A model generated the notes under the pieces. It was not told where the DNA came from. It ran no database searches and saw nothing but the letters and a program-made list of their open reading frames with translations. A stretch of 21,262 nucleotides of DNA from an uncultured Thermomicrobia bacterium (GTDB taxonomy: Bacteria > Chloroflexota > Chloroflexia > Thermomicrobiales > JALYUS01): the NCBI GenBank assembly GCA_937968015.1, contig CALBSO010000011.1, forward strand, positions 1 through 21,262. Reading direction: 5' to 3'. A program made the position numbers and the translations under genes. This document shows positions 1 through 7,446 of the stretch, one piece after another (positions within the stretch are counted from its first letter, which is position 1; each line of letters begins with the position of its first letter).

Positions 1-180
1 GAGATCGCACCCCGTAAACCGGCAATCGGTGAACGAGCAATGCGAGAACGCGCACTCCGTGAAGCCGCAGCGGTCGAAGTGGCACGCGGCGAAGTCAACA
101 TCGGTGAAGGTATGCACGGATGCCATCATCCCCGCAAACGTCTTACCCTCGTACTGCTGACCATCCTCGATTGCCGTCAT
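1..180 (-). CDS. Pentapeptide-repeat protein, N-terminal part (runs off the window)
   Basis: Reading the minus strand from an ATG at 180 gives 60 open codons up to the window edge. After about 20 leading residues the protein falls into five-residue periodicity with Phe at each centre and often Cys three places later (FAACH, FDRCG, FTECA, FSHCS, FTDCR). This is the pattern of the pentapeptide-repeat right-handed beta-helix. Members of this fold range from DNA mimics that protect gyrase to proteins of unknown role; nothing here selects a function. The start codon overlaps the TGA stop of the upstream kinase gene (ATGA), which indicates translational coupling. The C-terminus, and so the repeat number, is not visible. 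Confidence 0.8.
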   Translation of the reverse strand, partial: MTAIEDGQQYEGKTFAGMMASVHTFTDVDFAACHFDRCGFTECAFSHCSFTDCRFTGCDL

Positions 181-701
181 TCTCCCCCTCGTTCCAACCA
201 GGCGGTGATCGTCGTAACGATGTCCGTCACGGGTCGCGTCGTCTCAACAACCAGATGGGGATCGGTGATCGGGTAGTGCATCGCGGGCAGCATGCGGTCG
301 AGGTGGGTACGGTACGCCTCCCAGTCGGTTTGATGATGTGCCGGGAGACTGAGCGCCTTGCGCCCGTTGATCCGGTCGCGCCAGATCGCTTCGTCCGGGC
401 ACTGACATTCGATGATGGCGAGCATCGCGCCGGTTTCGGCGGCGATCTGCCGCGCACGCTCATAAAACGGCGTGAAGGAGAGCGGACTGTCGCAGATGAC
501 GCTGAAGCCCTGAAGAAGTTGCCGTCGTGCCACATTGAACATGACCAGATAGGCGAGGCCGCCCGCGTCGTCAGCGTGACCATCGAGAATATCTTTGACA
601 TCATCCTTATCTACGACCGGCCAACCGAGTGCGCGGCCAAGGGCACGGCTGACCGTACTCTTCCCACTCCCGGCAACACCGCGGAAAACGATCAGCCACA
701 T
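177..701 (-). CDS. Small P-loop (AAA/gluconate-kinase-like) kinase
   Basis: A 174-residue protein that begins directly with a beta-strand and Walker A loop (GVAGSGKST, about residues 8-16), followed by a kinase-like core (VVDKDDVKD near residue 30, ICDSPLS near 70, WRDRINGR near 110). This layout matches the short P-loop kinases related to gluconate kinase and zeta-toxin-like phosphotransferases. The substrate cannot be told. A longer reading from 764 would overlap the upstream gene by more than 40 bases and adds an Arg-rich non-conserved stretch. The ATG at 701 has a GAGGTG ribosome site and places Walker A where the family has it. It lies 20 bases after the HD gene and its stop overlaps the start of the pentapeptide gene, so the three are probably co-transcribed. 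Confidence 0.85.
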   Translation of the reverse strand: MWLIVFRGVAGSGKSTVSRALGRALGWPVVDKDDVKDILDGHADDAGGLAYLVMFNVARRQLLQGFSVICDSPLSFTPFYERARQIAAETGAMLAIIECQCPDEAIWRDRINGRKALSLPAHHQTDWEAYRTHLDRMLPAMHYPITDPHLVVETTRPVTDIVTTITAWLERGGE

Positions 702-721
702 CGTTGCACCTCGTGATCTGT

Positions 722-2032
722 CTACAGCACGCCGCCGAGCAGCGGCAGGACGAGGCTCTCCCACTCGCGGCGCAGCACATCGCGCAGCGGTTCGGGGGCG
801 ACAATGCGGATCAGACGTCGGTGCTCCTCGTAGCGGCGAAAATCATCGGTTTGCGCGCCGACGACCTCGTGCCATGGCATCAGCGGCGTAAAGCCGATCG
901 GCGGGCGGTCGAACTCCACCCAGACATCGGCGGACCATTTTTCCGGTTTCGGGATGTCAATGAGCACATCGCTGTCGTGGACTGCCGCCCCAGTGAGGTG
1001 CGCGGCCATCTCCGCCAGCGTGATCTCGGCGGCGCGGCGGTCACGCGGGCGGTAGTAGAGCGCGCCGAGCCGCTGGAAGAGATCGCCCGCCCGTGCCGAA
1101 ACTTCCACCGCCCGCTTGTGGATGCGGCGGGAGCGGAGCGCCGCGACCAGCCGACGCGTGCCGTCCGGCATCTCCGGCTGGCTGAGGAAGGCAAGCAGTG
1201 AGGCGTCGTCGTGCGTTGTCAACTCCTCCGGCGCGACGGCGCCCTCCTCCATCGCCTCCTGCACCGCGCGCAGGAGCATCGCCATGCAGGCGCGGTTCGT
1301 GTGGTGCCAGTAGACATTGTCGAACATCTCCTGCCGCGCGTTGATCAGCGAGTGCAACGGGCTGATCCCCTTATCATCCACGACGATGCGCACCGTGCCG
1401 TTCACCTCGCGGGTGCGGAGAGCGTCAAGCAGTCGAGGCGTATCCACGCGGCCATATGGCACATTGCAGGCGCGGGCGTCACGCGGGAGGTAATCGAGTT
1501 TGTCCATATCCAACGCGCCGGAGAGCAGGCCACGGATCAGCGCATCCTGCGGCGTTTTCGGCGGCCCCGGTGGGTCAATGAAATCCGCGACACGCTTCGG
1601 GTCAATGCTCCAGATACGTTCCAGCACGTCCGCGACTTCCGCGCCGAGGATGATGCGCCGCCCGACCTGCTCGTGCTTGAGGATCGGCGGGCCGAGTTCC
1701 TCGATTGCATGCGAGAACGGATAGTGCCCGATGTCATGCAAGAGGGCCGTCGCGGTCGCCGTCCGTGCGTCTTCGTCGCTCAGCGTCACCGGCCCGCTTT
1801 GCCGCCGTAATTGGGAAATCCCTTGTCGCATCAGATGCATGACGCCGAGCGAGTGCTCGAAACGCGTGTGCTTCGCTCCCGGCCAGACGCGCGAGACGAA
1901 ACCTAACTGCTGGATACGATCCAGCCGCAGGAACGCCTCCGTCGCCATCAGCGCGGATTCCGGCATGTTCAGCGGGATGCGGTCATAGAGACCGTCCCGA
2001 ATCGTTGTGATGGACTCCCAAGGATCACTCAC
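722..2032 (-). CDS. HD-domain phosphohydrolase (dNTPase/SAMHD1-like, COG1078 type)
   Basis: A 436-residue metal-dependent phosphohydrolase. The HD metal site is complete: His60 in TRFEHSLG, His99-Asp100 in LLHDIGH, and Asp175 in the LDMDKLDYLPRDA stretch, the same order as in SAMHD1-like dNTP triphosphohydrolases. Bacterial members of this group hydrolyse (d)NTPs or are uncharacterised; the substrate here is inferred only by family. The GTG start at 2032 is preceded by GGGGAG at a good distance, and no in-frame ATG lies nearby upstream. It is the first gene of a minus-strand operon with the small kinase and the pentapeptide-repeat protein. A nucleotide hydrolase beside a P-loop kinase suggests a nucleotide-related role, which is inference. 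Confidence 0.88.
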   Translation of the reverse strand: MSDPWESITTIRDGLYDRIPLNMPESALMATEAFLRLDRIQQLGFVSRVWPGAKHTRFEHSLGVMHLMRQGISQLRRQSGPVTLSDEDARTATATALLHDIGHYPFSHAIEELGPPILKHEQVGRRIILGAEVADVLERIWSIDPKRVADFIDPPGPPKTPQDALIRGLLSGALDMDKLDYLPRDARACNVPYGRVDTPRLLDALRTREVNGTVRIVVDDKGISPLHSLINARQEMFDNVYWHHTNRACMAMLLRAVQEAMEEGAVAPEELTTHDDASLLAFLSQPEMPDGTRRLVAALRSRRIHKRAVEVSARAGDLFQRLGALYYRPRDRRAAEITLAEMAAHLTGAAVHDSDVLIDIPKPEKWSADVWVEFDRPPIGFTPLMPWHEVVGAQTDDFRRYEEHRRLIRIVAPEPLRDVLRREWESLVLPLLGGVL

Positions 2033-2060
2033 ATCATACTCCCCAGATTCTGTAATCAGT

Positions 2061-2066
2061 AGTATA
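2061..2066 (-). promoter_or_regulatory. Candidate -10 element for the HD gene operon
   Basis: The minus strand reads TATACT here, in an AT-rich island of about 60 bases that stands out from the GC-rich surroundings. A transcript starting near 2054 would have a leader of about 20 bases carrying the GGGGAG ribosome site. No good -35 hexamer is visible (best is TTCAAT with a long 19-base spacer), so the call is tentative. Confidence 0.35.
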
Positions 2067-2192
2067 TTGTTAACTGTCGGGTTTGATTGAATATGACGTC
2101 GAACTGTGACCGTAACTCATCGTACACTTCGTACGTTCAAAGAGCGAGCACCATCGTACTGCCGGGGTCGGAATGGGCATGAGAGGCGAACG

Positions 2193-2846
2193 ATGACCGC
2201 GATCACGGAGCCTACGATAACGGTAAAGGTGGCGGGACGCCAGTCTTCCATCCCCGCCGACGCGCTGCCCGTCGTCAACCTTCGCGCGCGAGAAACCGCA
2301 GATGTACCGACCGATTTTCTCCCGCAGGCGTTCCTCCGTACACATCGCATCGTGCCACTCACTGTCACCGAGGAGATCGCGACCCTCGCGATGGTGGACC
2401 CGCTCAATCGCGCGCTCATCGAAGAGATTTCACATGAAACGGGGCGGGAAATCCGCGCCGTGCTGACGACGGATCGCGACATTGACTGGGTACTGAGGAA
2501 GATTTACCGCGCCGACAACGTCCTGACGAGCACCCAGGGGTTGGTGCTGCGCCAGCCGCGCAATAGCGCGCATGTGACGTTCGAGCGCACGCAAATCTAC
2601 GGCTTCGTCGCGCTCGTACTCGGCAATGCCGTCTTCCTCAGCGCGGGGATCGCCGGGGCGCTGGACCGCAAGTATTACAAACTCATCCCCGCCGCCCTCG
2701 TCATGCCCCTCTACTGGCTGATGATGAGCGTCGCCGCCTACAAGGCGCTCTGGCAACTGATCACCAAGCCCTTCTACTGGGAGAAGACCGCCCACGGCCT
2801 CTCCAACGCCACACCCCATCCCGGTTTCACGGAGCGTAGCCAGTAG
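2193..2846 (+). CDS. MshEN (GspE N-terminal) domain joined to a glycosyltransferase-2 membrane tail; catalytic domain absent
   Basis: A 217-residue protein. Residues about 20-105 form an MshEN/GspE-N domain (PLTVTEEIATLAMVDPLN, then a helix and AVLTTDRDIDWVLRKIY); this domain binds c-di-GMP in some proteins. Residues about 127-205 contain two membrane segments (YGFVALVLGNAVFLSAGIAG and IPAALVMPLYWLMMSVAAY) and end with KPFYWEKTAHGLS. That ending is characteristic of large membrane glycosyltransferase-2 proteins which, in Chloroflexota and relatives, carry an MshEN domain at the N-terminus. The several-hundred-residue GT2 catalytic core that should sit between is missing, with only about 20 linker residues at the join. 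The start at 2193 has a GAGAGG site; a GTG at 2106 is possible but adds non-conserved residues. It is either an in-frame deletion remnant or a non-catalytic sensor; family assignment of both halves is by pattern. Confidence 0.7.
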   Translation: MTAITEPTITVKVAGRQSSIPADALPVVNLRARETADVPTDFLPQAFLRTHRIVPLTVTEEIATLAMVDPLNRALIEEISHETGREIRAVLTTDRDIDWVLRKIYRADNVLTSTQGLVLRQPRNSAHVTFERTQIYGFVALVLGNAVFLSAGIAGALDRKYYKLIPAALVMPLYWLMMSVAAYKALWQLITKPFYWEKTAHGLSNATPHPGFTERSQ

Positions 2847-2931
2847 CGCGGATTCCGGCGCCATTGAGCCGGTAGGGCGGCTTCCGCCTGGTACGCGACG
2901 GTGTCGCACAGCCGCTCGATCAGGTCGTATG

Positions 2932-2983
2932 CTGGCAGCAGCCGAACGATCGGCTATCATGGCGGCAACGACCGGACGATCGG
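2932..2983 (+). promoter_or_regulatory. Candidate promoter of the MOSC gene with two ACGATCGG direct repeats
   Basis: CTGGCA (2932-2937), a 17-base spacer and TATCAT (2955-2960) make a plausible sigma-70-type promoter about 40 bases before the ATG. The octamer ACGATCGG occurs at 2946-2953, inside the spacer, and again at 2976-2983, just after the expected start. Sites in these positions would suit a repressor, but the repeats are short and could be chance. Confidence 0.35.
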
Positions 2984-2998
2984 GAACGGGAGGGGAGC

Positions 2999-3541
2999 AT
3001 GACCGGGAGAGTCACGGCGGTGAGCCGCAGCGCAAATCACTCGCTGATCAAGGGCAATCAATCGGCGATCCGGCTGCTCGAAGGTCTTGGCATTGAGGAT
3101 GACGCGCATGCGGGGGCCACCGTCAAGCACCGCTCGCGCGTCGCGCGAGACCCGCACCAGCCGAATCTCCGTCAGGTCCACCTGATCCATGCCGAACTCC
3201 ACGCGGAGTTGCGCGGCGCCGGTTTCAACCTCTCCGCCGGGCAGATGGGTGAGAACATCACCACCGAGGGGATTGATCTGCTCGGCCTGCCGACTGGGAC
3301 GCGGCTGCGATTTGGCGATGAGGCGATCATTGCGATCACCGGTCTGCGCAATCCGTGCGCCCAACTCGATCAGATCCAGGCCGGCCTGATGGCGGCGGTG
3401 CTCGGTCGCGACGCGCAGGGCAACCTGATCCGCAAAGCCGGCGTTATGGCGGTGGTCGTCGCCGGCGGTCTGGTCCGGCCGGGCGACGCGATCACCATCG
3501 CGTTGCCGCCGCTGCCACACTACCCCCTTGAGCCAGTCTGA
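2999..3541 (+). CDS. MOSC-domain protein
   Basis: A 180-residue single-domain MOSC protein. The family landmarks are a GQMGENITTEGIDLL stretch at about residues 81-95, the following strand LPTGTRLRFG, and the conserved cysteine (Cys120) in TGLRNPCAQLD. MOSC domains are beta-barrels found in molybdenum cofactor sulfurases and in molybdopterin-dependent reductases such as YiiM and mARC, where the cysteine handles sulfur or coordinates Mo. Stand-alone proteins of this length resemble the YiiM-like group, but the physiological substrate is unknown. A strong GGGAGG site sits five bases before the ATG. The next gene lies 161 bases downstream on the same strand. No Mo-cofactor genes are in the window. 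Confidence 0.88.
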   Translation: MTGRVTAVSRSANHSLIKGNQSAIRLLEGLGIEDDAHAGATVKHRSRVARDPHQPNLRQVHLIHAELHAELRGAGFNLSAGQMGENITTEGIDLLGLPTGTRLRFGDEAIIAITGLRNPCAQLDQIQAGLMAAVLGRDAQGNLIRKAGVMAVVVAGGLVRPGDAITIALPPLPHYPLEPV

Positions 3542-3652
3542 ACCCACGCCGCTGGACTTCCGCTCATCATGGCCTGACACGCAACACCATCTCTTTGCGC
3601 CCGCATTCGCGCGCAAGAATCGGATAGATCGTGCCTCCGTCTTGCCCTATGG

Positions 3653-3680
3653 TGGTAGCAGAGGGCGCCCGGCGCTACCA
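3653..3680 (+). other. Hairpin in the leader of the LLM oxidoreductase gene
   Basis: TGGTAGC (3653-3659) pairs perfectly with GCTACCA (3674-3680), and the loop holds the self-complementary GGGCGCCC. It ends about ten bases before the AAGGAG ribosome site of the gene at 3703. It could affect translation or be the end of an upstream transcript; there is no T-run, so it is not a standard terminator. Confidence 0.3.
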
Positions 3681-3702
3681 TCGGTACGGCAAGGAGCATC
3701 AC

Positions 3703-4662
3703 TTGGCACATCGGCATCCATTCCGTTTTGGGGTATTGGGCGAGCACATCCGCACGCGAGATGAACTGATCGGCACGGCCCGCATGGCGGAGGAGATGGG
3801 CTACGCGACCTACCTGATGCGGGATCATTTCATCGAGCCGCCGTTTGGGCATCAACTCGCCCCGCTGAGCGCGCTCGCTACGGTTGCGGCGGTGACGGAG
3901 CGGTTACGGATCGGCACACTCGTCATCGCGAACGATTACCGGCCACCCGTGCTGCTGGCGAAGGAGGCGGCGACGCTCGATCTGCTCTCCGGCGGGCGGT
4001 TCGAATTGGGAATCGGCACGGGATTCCTCAAGGCTGAATACGATCAAGCCGGCATCTCATTCGATCCGCCCGGCGCGCGCGTGGACCGCTTCGCGGAATC
4101 CCTGACGGTGCTCAAAGGGCTTTTCGCGGACGCACCGCTCACCTTCTCCGGCGAACACTACGCGCTGACGGCGTTCGATAGTTTCCCGAAGCCGGTGCAG
4201 CGGCCGCATCCGCCGATCCTCGTCGGCGCGGGCGGCAAGCGAATGCTCTCGATTGCGGCGCGGGAGGCGGACATCATCGGCATCCTCACGACCTCCACGG
4301 CGGACGGCGTGCTCTCGCGTGATCCCGCGCCGCGTCTGGCGGCAGCGGTTGCACGTCAACTCGGCTGGATCCGTGAGGCGGCGGGCGACCGCTTCGCCGA
4401 CATCGAACTGAGCCTCGTCCCCAACGTCATCATCGCCGACGATTACCGGCGCGCGACGGAGGAGTACATCCAAACGCGCGGCTGGAGCGGCGTCTCTGTT
4501 GACGATGTGCTCGCGATGCCTTCAGATTTGATTGGTTCGGTGGATCGGATCGTCGAGCAGATACAGGCACGACGCGAACGGTACGGCTTTTCGTACTACG
4601 TCATCTCCGATAGCAACATGGAAGCGGTGGCGCCCATCGTCGCGCGCCTCGCCGGTATGTAA
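3703..4662 (+). CDS. LLM-class F420-dependent oxidoreductase (TIGR03621-like)
   Basis: A 319-residue luciferase-like TIM-barrel enzyme. Landmarks include FRFGVLGEHI at the first strand, a DHF turn near residue 45, LRIGTLVIANDYRPPVLLAKEAATLDLLSGGRFELGIG in segments from about 75 to 115, the phosphate-binding strand PPILVGAGGKRML near 175 and a C-terminal DLIGSVDRIVEQI helix. This pattern fits the F420-dependent group (TIGR03621) rather than FMN monooxygenases; the substrate is unknown. The start is taken as TTG at 3703 because AAGGAG lies exactly six bases upstream and the conserved region starts at once. ATG at 3649 and GTG at 3631 are in frame but have no ribosome site and add a non-conserved lead. 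It converges with the sigma factor gene 50 bases away. Confidence 0.88.
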   Translation: MAHRHPFRFGVLGEHIRTRDELIGTARMAEEMGYATYLMRDHFIEPPFGHQLAPLSALATVAAVTERLRIGTLVIANDYRPPVLLAKEAATLDLLSGGRFELGIGTGFLKAEYDQAGISFDPPGARVDRFAESLTVLKGLFADAPLTFSGEHYALTAFDSFPKPVQRPHPPILVGAGGKRMLSIAAREADIIGILTTSTADGVLSRDPAPRLAAAVARQLGWIREAAGDRFADIELSLVPNVIIADDYRRATEEYIQTRGWSGVSVDDVLAMPSDLIGSVDRIVEQIQARRERYGFSYYVISDSNMEAVAPIVARLAGM

Positions 4663-4712
4663 CGGATGGATTGGCCCGAAGCCGGATCGCGCCACCGATA
4701 CCCCGGCACATA

Positions 4713-5621
4713 TTATCCGATCCCGCTACCCTCCGGTGACACGATGACGGCGCGGAGTTTGTCCGGGTTCGCGATCAGGCGGATCGCCTGAATCTGCCCC
4801 TCCACAATGTCCAGCGCGATGACCGTGCGAACGCTCTCCCCGACAAGATCGAGGAGGCCCGGCTGCCCGTTCACCATGACACGCCGCACGGAGATTGGCT
4901 CCTCCGTCTTTCGCAGAGTACCGAGGAGAAAGGCGGCAATGCGTTCCGCCCCGTTGATGGGCCGGAGGGGAGCGCGCGCCTTCCCGCCACTGTCCGCCCA
5001 GAGCGTCGCGTCCGCCGCGAGCGCCGCAAGCAGGCCAGAAAGATCACCATTCGTGCATGCGGCGATGAATTGCCGTGTGAGCCGATCCTGACGCTCCGGG
5101 GAAGGGTCGAAACGCGGCCTCCCCGCCTGGATTTGCTGCCGCGCCCGCCGCGCCAGTTGACGACAATTTGCCTCGTTCTTGCCAACGATGCCCGCGATCT
5201 CATGGAAGTCGTACGCGAAGACATCGTGGAGGAGGAAGATCGCGCGCTCCACGGGTGTCAAATTCTCCAACAGGACAAGGAAAGCCATCGAGAGCGATTC
5301 GTGTCGGGCGGCAACATCCGCGACATCTGGCTCCCGCTCGATGAGCAGTGGTTCCGGTAGCCAAGAGCCGACATACGTCTCGCGTCGGATATGTGCCGCC
5401 CGCAGATGGTCAATGCTGAGACGCGTCACGATAGCGGAAAGGTACGCCTTCGGAGATCGCACGCCCGTCTCGTCGCGGTGCAACCAGCGCAGCCACGCCT
5501 CCTGCACGATGTCTTCCGCATCCATCACGCCGCCGACCATGCGGTACGCGATCGCGAAAAGCAACGAACGGTGCATATCGAAGATTTCCAGATCGTTATT
5601 GTTGACCACCGTCTCCGGCAT
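4713..5621 (-). CDS. sigJ: ECF sigma factor of the SigJ/ECF41 type with C-terminal SnoaL-like domain
   Basis: A 302-residue extracytoplasmic-function sigma factor. Sigma region 2 is at about residues 12-80 (FAIAYRMVGGVMDAEDIVQEAWLRW in part, then LSAIVTRLSIDHLR) and region 4 at about 110-165 (LTPVERAIFLLHDVF, YDFHEIAGIVGKNEANCRQ). The remaining 130 residues are a SnoaL-like domain. ECF41-type hallmarks are visible: a DSGGKARAP motif (compare DGGGK) near residues 210-218 and NPDKLR at 285-290 near the end. In this group the C-terminal domain modulates activity in place of an anti-sigma factor, and none is encoded nearby. The ATG at 5621 has GAGGAG upstream; the longer reading to 5675 adds 18 unconserved residues. 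The PPOX gene lies 116 bases upstream on the same strand and may be a target or partner. Confidence 0.9.
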   Translation of the reverse strand: MPETVVNNNDLEIFDMHRSLLFAIAYRMVGGVMDAEDIVQEAWLRWLHRDETGVRSPKAYLSAIVTRLSIDHLRAAHIRRETYVGSWLPEPLLIEREPDVADVAARHESLSMAFLVLLENLTPVERAIFLLHDVFAYDFHEIAGIVGKNEANCRQLARRARQQIQAGRPRFDPSPERQDRLTRQFIAACTNGDLSGLLAALAADATLWADSGGKARAPLRPINGAERIAAFLLGTLRKTEEPISVRRVMVNGQPGLLDLVGESVRTVIALDIVEGQIQAIRLIANPDKLRAVIVSPEGSGIG

Positions 5622-5737
5622 GGCAACTCCTCGGAAGGAAGTACAACAGGATGCGTCGTGCACATGGTGTGGCAATCACAGGTCTTCGCCAACCCGATCA
5701 ACGCCAAAACCGCTGCAAATGACGCGCTACCATTGAT

Positions 5738-6190
5738 CTACCTGTCTATCGGCGTCAGTTCGATATGCATCGTGGTATTGCCTCGGATTCGATGGACGCG
5801 CGGAATGACGAAGCCGTGCAGGATCGGATACTTCCGGGCGAGGGCACGAGCAGCGTATGCCGACTCGCCGCCACCGAGCACCCGAGCATGCGCGCGGACT
5901 GCCGGGCCGGTAGGAACACCGCGCACCGTGGATGGCGCGATCTCGACAGTGGCATTGTTGCGGATCCGCTTCAGTTTCCAGGCTGTATCCCAGGTGCGGA
6001 CGAAGGCACGATTGCTGTCAACGGCGATATGCACTGGTGTACCAACCGGCGTACCGTCGCGGCGATATGTGGTGAGCAGGATGTTCCTCTGGCGAACAAA
6101 AGGGGAAAATGCCGCTGTCGAGGTCGTCTCTCTCAGCCCCATCAACTCGCTTTCGGTATCCATCACATCCGCTCGCTTCTTCGTTTGCAT
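5738..6190 (-). CDS. PPOX-class F420/flavin-dependent oxidoreductase
   Basis: A 150-residue split-barrel protein of the pyridoxamine-phosphate-oxidase-like superfamily. Typical stretches are FSPFVRQRNILLTTYRRDGTPVGTPVHIAV (in two strands, about residues 28-57), FVRTWDTAWKLKRIRNNATVEI (about 63-84) and VRAHARVLGG. The TWDTAWKLKRIRNN segment is where the F420-binding members carry their cofactor-binding basic residues. Members reduce diverse substrates with F420H2; the specific one here is unknown. The start at 6190 is well supported by a near-perfect AAGGAGG seven bases upstream. It precedes the sigJ-like gene on the same strand. Confidence 0.87.
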   Translation of the reverse strand: MQTKKRADVMDTESELMGLRETTSTAAFSPFVRQRNILLTTYRRDGTPVGTPVHIAVDSNRAFVRTWDTAWKLKRIRNNATVEIAPSTVRGVPTGPAVRAHARVLGGGESAYAARALARKYPILHGFVIPRVHRIRGNTTMHIELTPIDR

Positions 6191-6214
6191 TGTATGCCTC
6201 CTTCCATGAAACCC

Positions 6215-6230
6215 CAGTCATCATTGACTG
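6215..6230. promoter_or_regulatory. Palindrome upstream of the PPOX gene
   Basis: CAGTCA (6215-6220) and TGACTG (6225-6230) form a perfect six-base inverted repeat with a four-base centre, 25-40 bases before the PPOX start codon. Size and place suit an operator for a dimeric repressor, or a short leader hairpin. No second copy was found in the window. Confidence 0.35.
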
Positions 6231-6322
6231 ATTCACAACAGAAGACGAATGAGCGGCACGAAGTGTGACAGTACAACCGGAACGTTGAGGATACTCCGTG
6301 CGATACGCCTTTTCGTATCGCG

Positions 6323-7183
6323 CTACTCGATTGGCATCGGGGCGCCGGGCGGCCACCACGCGTCGAAGACGAGGCGGGAGATGCGGCCATTCAACGTCGC
6401 GCCATCATGCTCCGGTCGGTAGAGATGGTCGTTGCTCCCTTCCGTCATCAGGCAGAGGACGTAGCGAACATGTTCCGGCAACTCAACGATCCCCGCGTCC
6501 ACCCGCACGCCGCTCTGGCCGGAAAAGCCGCTCTTACTGCGGACGATCACCGGCCCCGGATGATGGTAGCCGGTGCGGTCGTAGGGATTGAACGGGAGGT
6601 AGCGCGCGATCTGATCGTGGTACTGCTGCGTGACGAGGATATCGCGTATCGCGGCGCACGCGGCGGGCGAGATGATTTCGTCCTGCGCGATCAACGTCAG
6701 GAGCCGCACGATGTCGCGCGGCGTGCTCGTCGCGTAGTCGCGCATCGCCCCGGATTGGAACGTGGCGACGGTATCGGTCATCCCCCACTGGCGCGCTGAT
6801 TGCAGGAGACGATCGAGGCCGAGCAGCCGCACGAGGACGGCGGTCGAGGTATTGTCCGAGAGCGCCGTCATCAGGATCGCATGGTCACGAACGGTCATGA
6901 CCAGATCGAGCGAGAGGTCCTTGAGGATGCCGGAGCCACCGCGCCGGTCGTCGGGATGAATCGCGAGCCGGTCATCGAGGTGAACGATTCTCGCCTCGAC
7001 CTGCCGATAGAGTTCGGCGAGGACGACCAGTTTGATCGTGGAGGCCGTCGGCATGACCGTGTCCGCCCGGTAGCCGATCTTCGCGCCGGTCGTCAGATTG
7101 CAGGCCAGGAACGCCGCCGCGCCATCGAAGTCCGCAATCAGTCGCTCCGCCGCCTGCTCAACAGCCCGCTCGTCGCTCATCAT
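6323..7183 (-). CDS. Class A beta-lactamase-fold serine hydrolase (omega-loop Glu not seen)
   Basis: A 286-residue protein with the three active-site motifs of the penicillin-recognising serine hydrolases in order: S48-T-I-K51 (SxxK), S109-D-N111, and K217-S-G219 (KTG box). A true class A beta-lactamase also needs the omega-loop glutamate (ExxLN, Glu166). The corresponding stretch here, between about residues 138 and 157, reads TVATFQSGAMRDYATSTPRD and has no glutamate. There is no signal peptide or lipobox, whereas beta-lactamases are exported. It is therefore more likely an intracellular esterase- or peptidase-like relative than a resistance enzyme. The start is the first of two ATGs (7183, 7180) behind AGAGG; 7180 is equally possible. 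It lies 263 bases downstream of the NRAMP gene on the same strand. Confidence 0.82.
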   Translation of the reverse strand: MMSDERAVEQAAERLIADFDGAAAFLACNLTTGAKIGYRADTVMPTASTIKLVVLAELYRQVEARIVHLDDRLAIHPDDRRGGSGILKDLSLDLVMTVRDHAILMTALSDNTSTAVLVRLLGLDRLLQSARQWGMTDTVATFQSGAMRDYATSTPRDIVRLLTLIAQDEIISPAACAAIRDILVTQQYHDQIARYLPFNPYDRTGYHHPGPVIVRSKSGFSGQSGVRVDAGIVELPEHVRYVLCLMTEGSNDHLYRPEHDGATLNGRISRLVFDAWWPPGAPMPIE

Positions 7184-7446
7184 GTAGCCTCTAGCCTCTC
7201 GTATACGTTCGTTTGCCGGGACAGCCATGCAATATGCAGGCTGATGCCGCAAATCTTACCAGCGGTGGCGACGGCGCGCCCGAAGCACGAGCGTGACCGT
7301 CATGAAGCCGACATCGAGTCGCTCGGCGCGCCACCAACATCGGGAAAGAAAATCTCAAGCGTGGCATCGGGGCCGGTGAGCGTCGTATTCATTGAACCGG
7401 AGAATGCTACTGTGCAATACCGGCACGGAGACATACAGCGAAGTAG

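Noticed and set aside
6323..7183. Antibiotic-resistance beta-lactamase
   Set aside because: No omega-loop glutamate and no export signal, so a plain serine hydrolase is the safer call.
7300..7434. 44-codon minus-strand frame just after the NRAMP stop, with a C-R-Y-C pair
   Set aside because: No ribosome site and no recognisable family; too short to support from sequence alone. The 263 bases between the NRAMP and hydrolase genes hold nothing else I can name.
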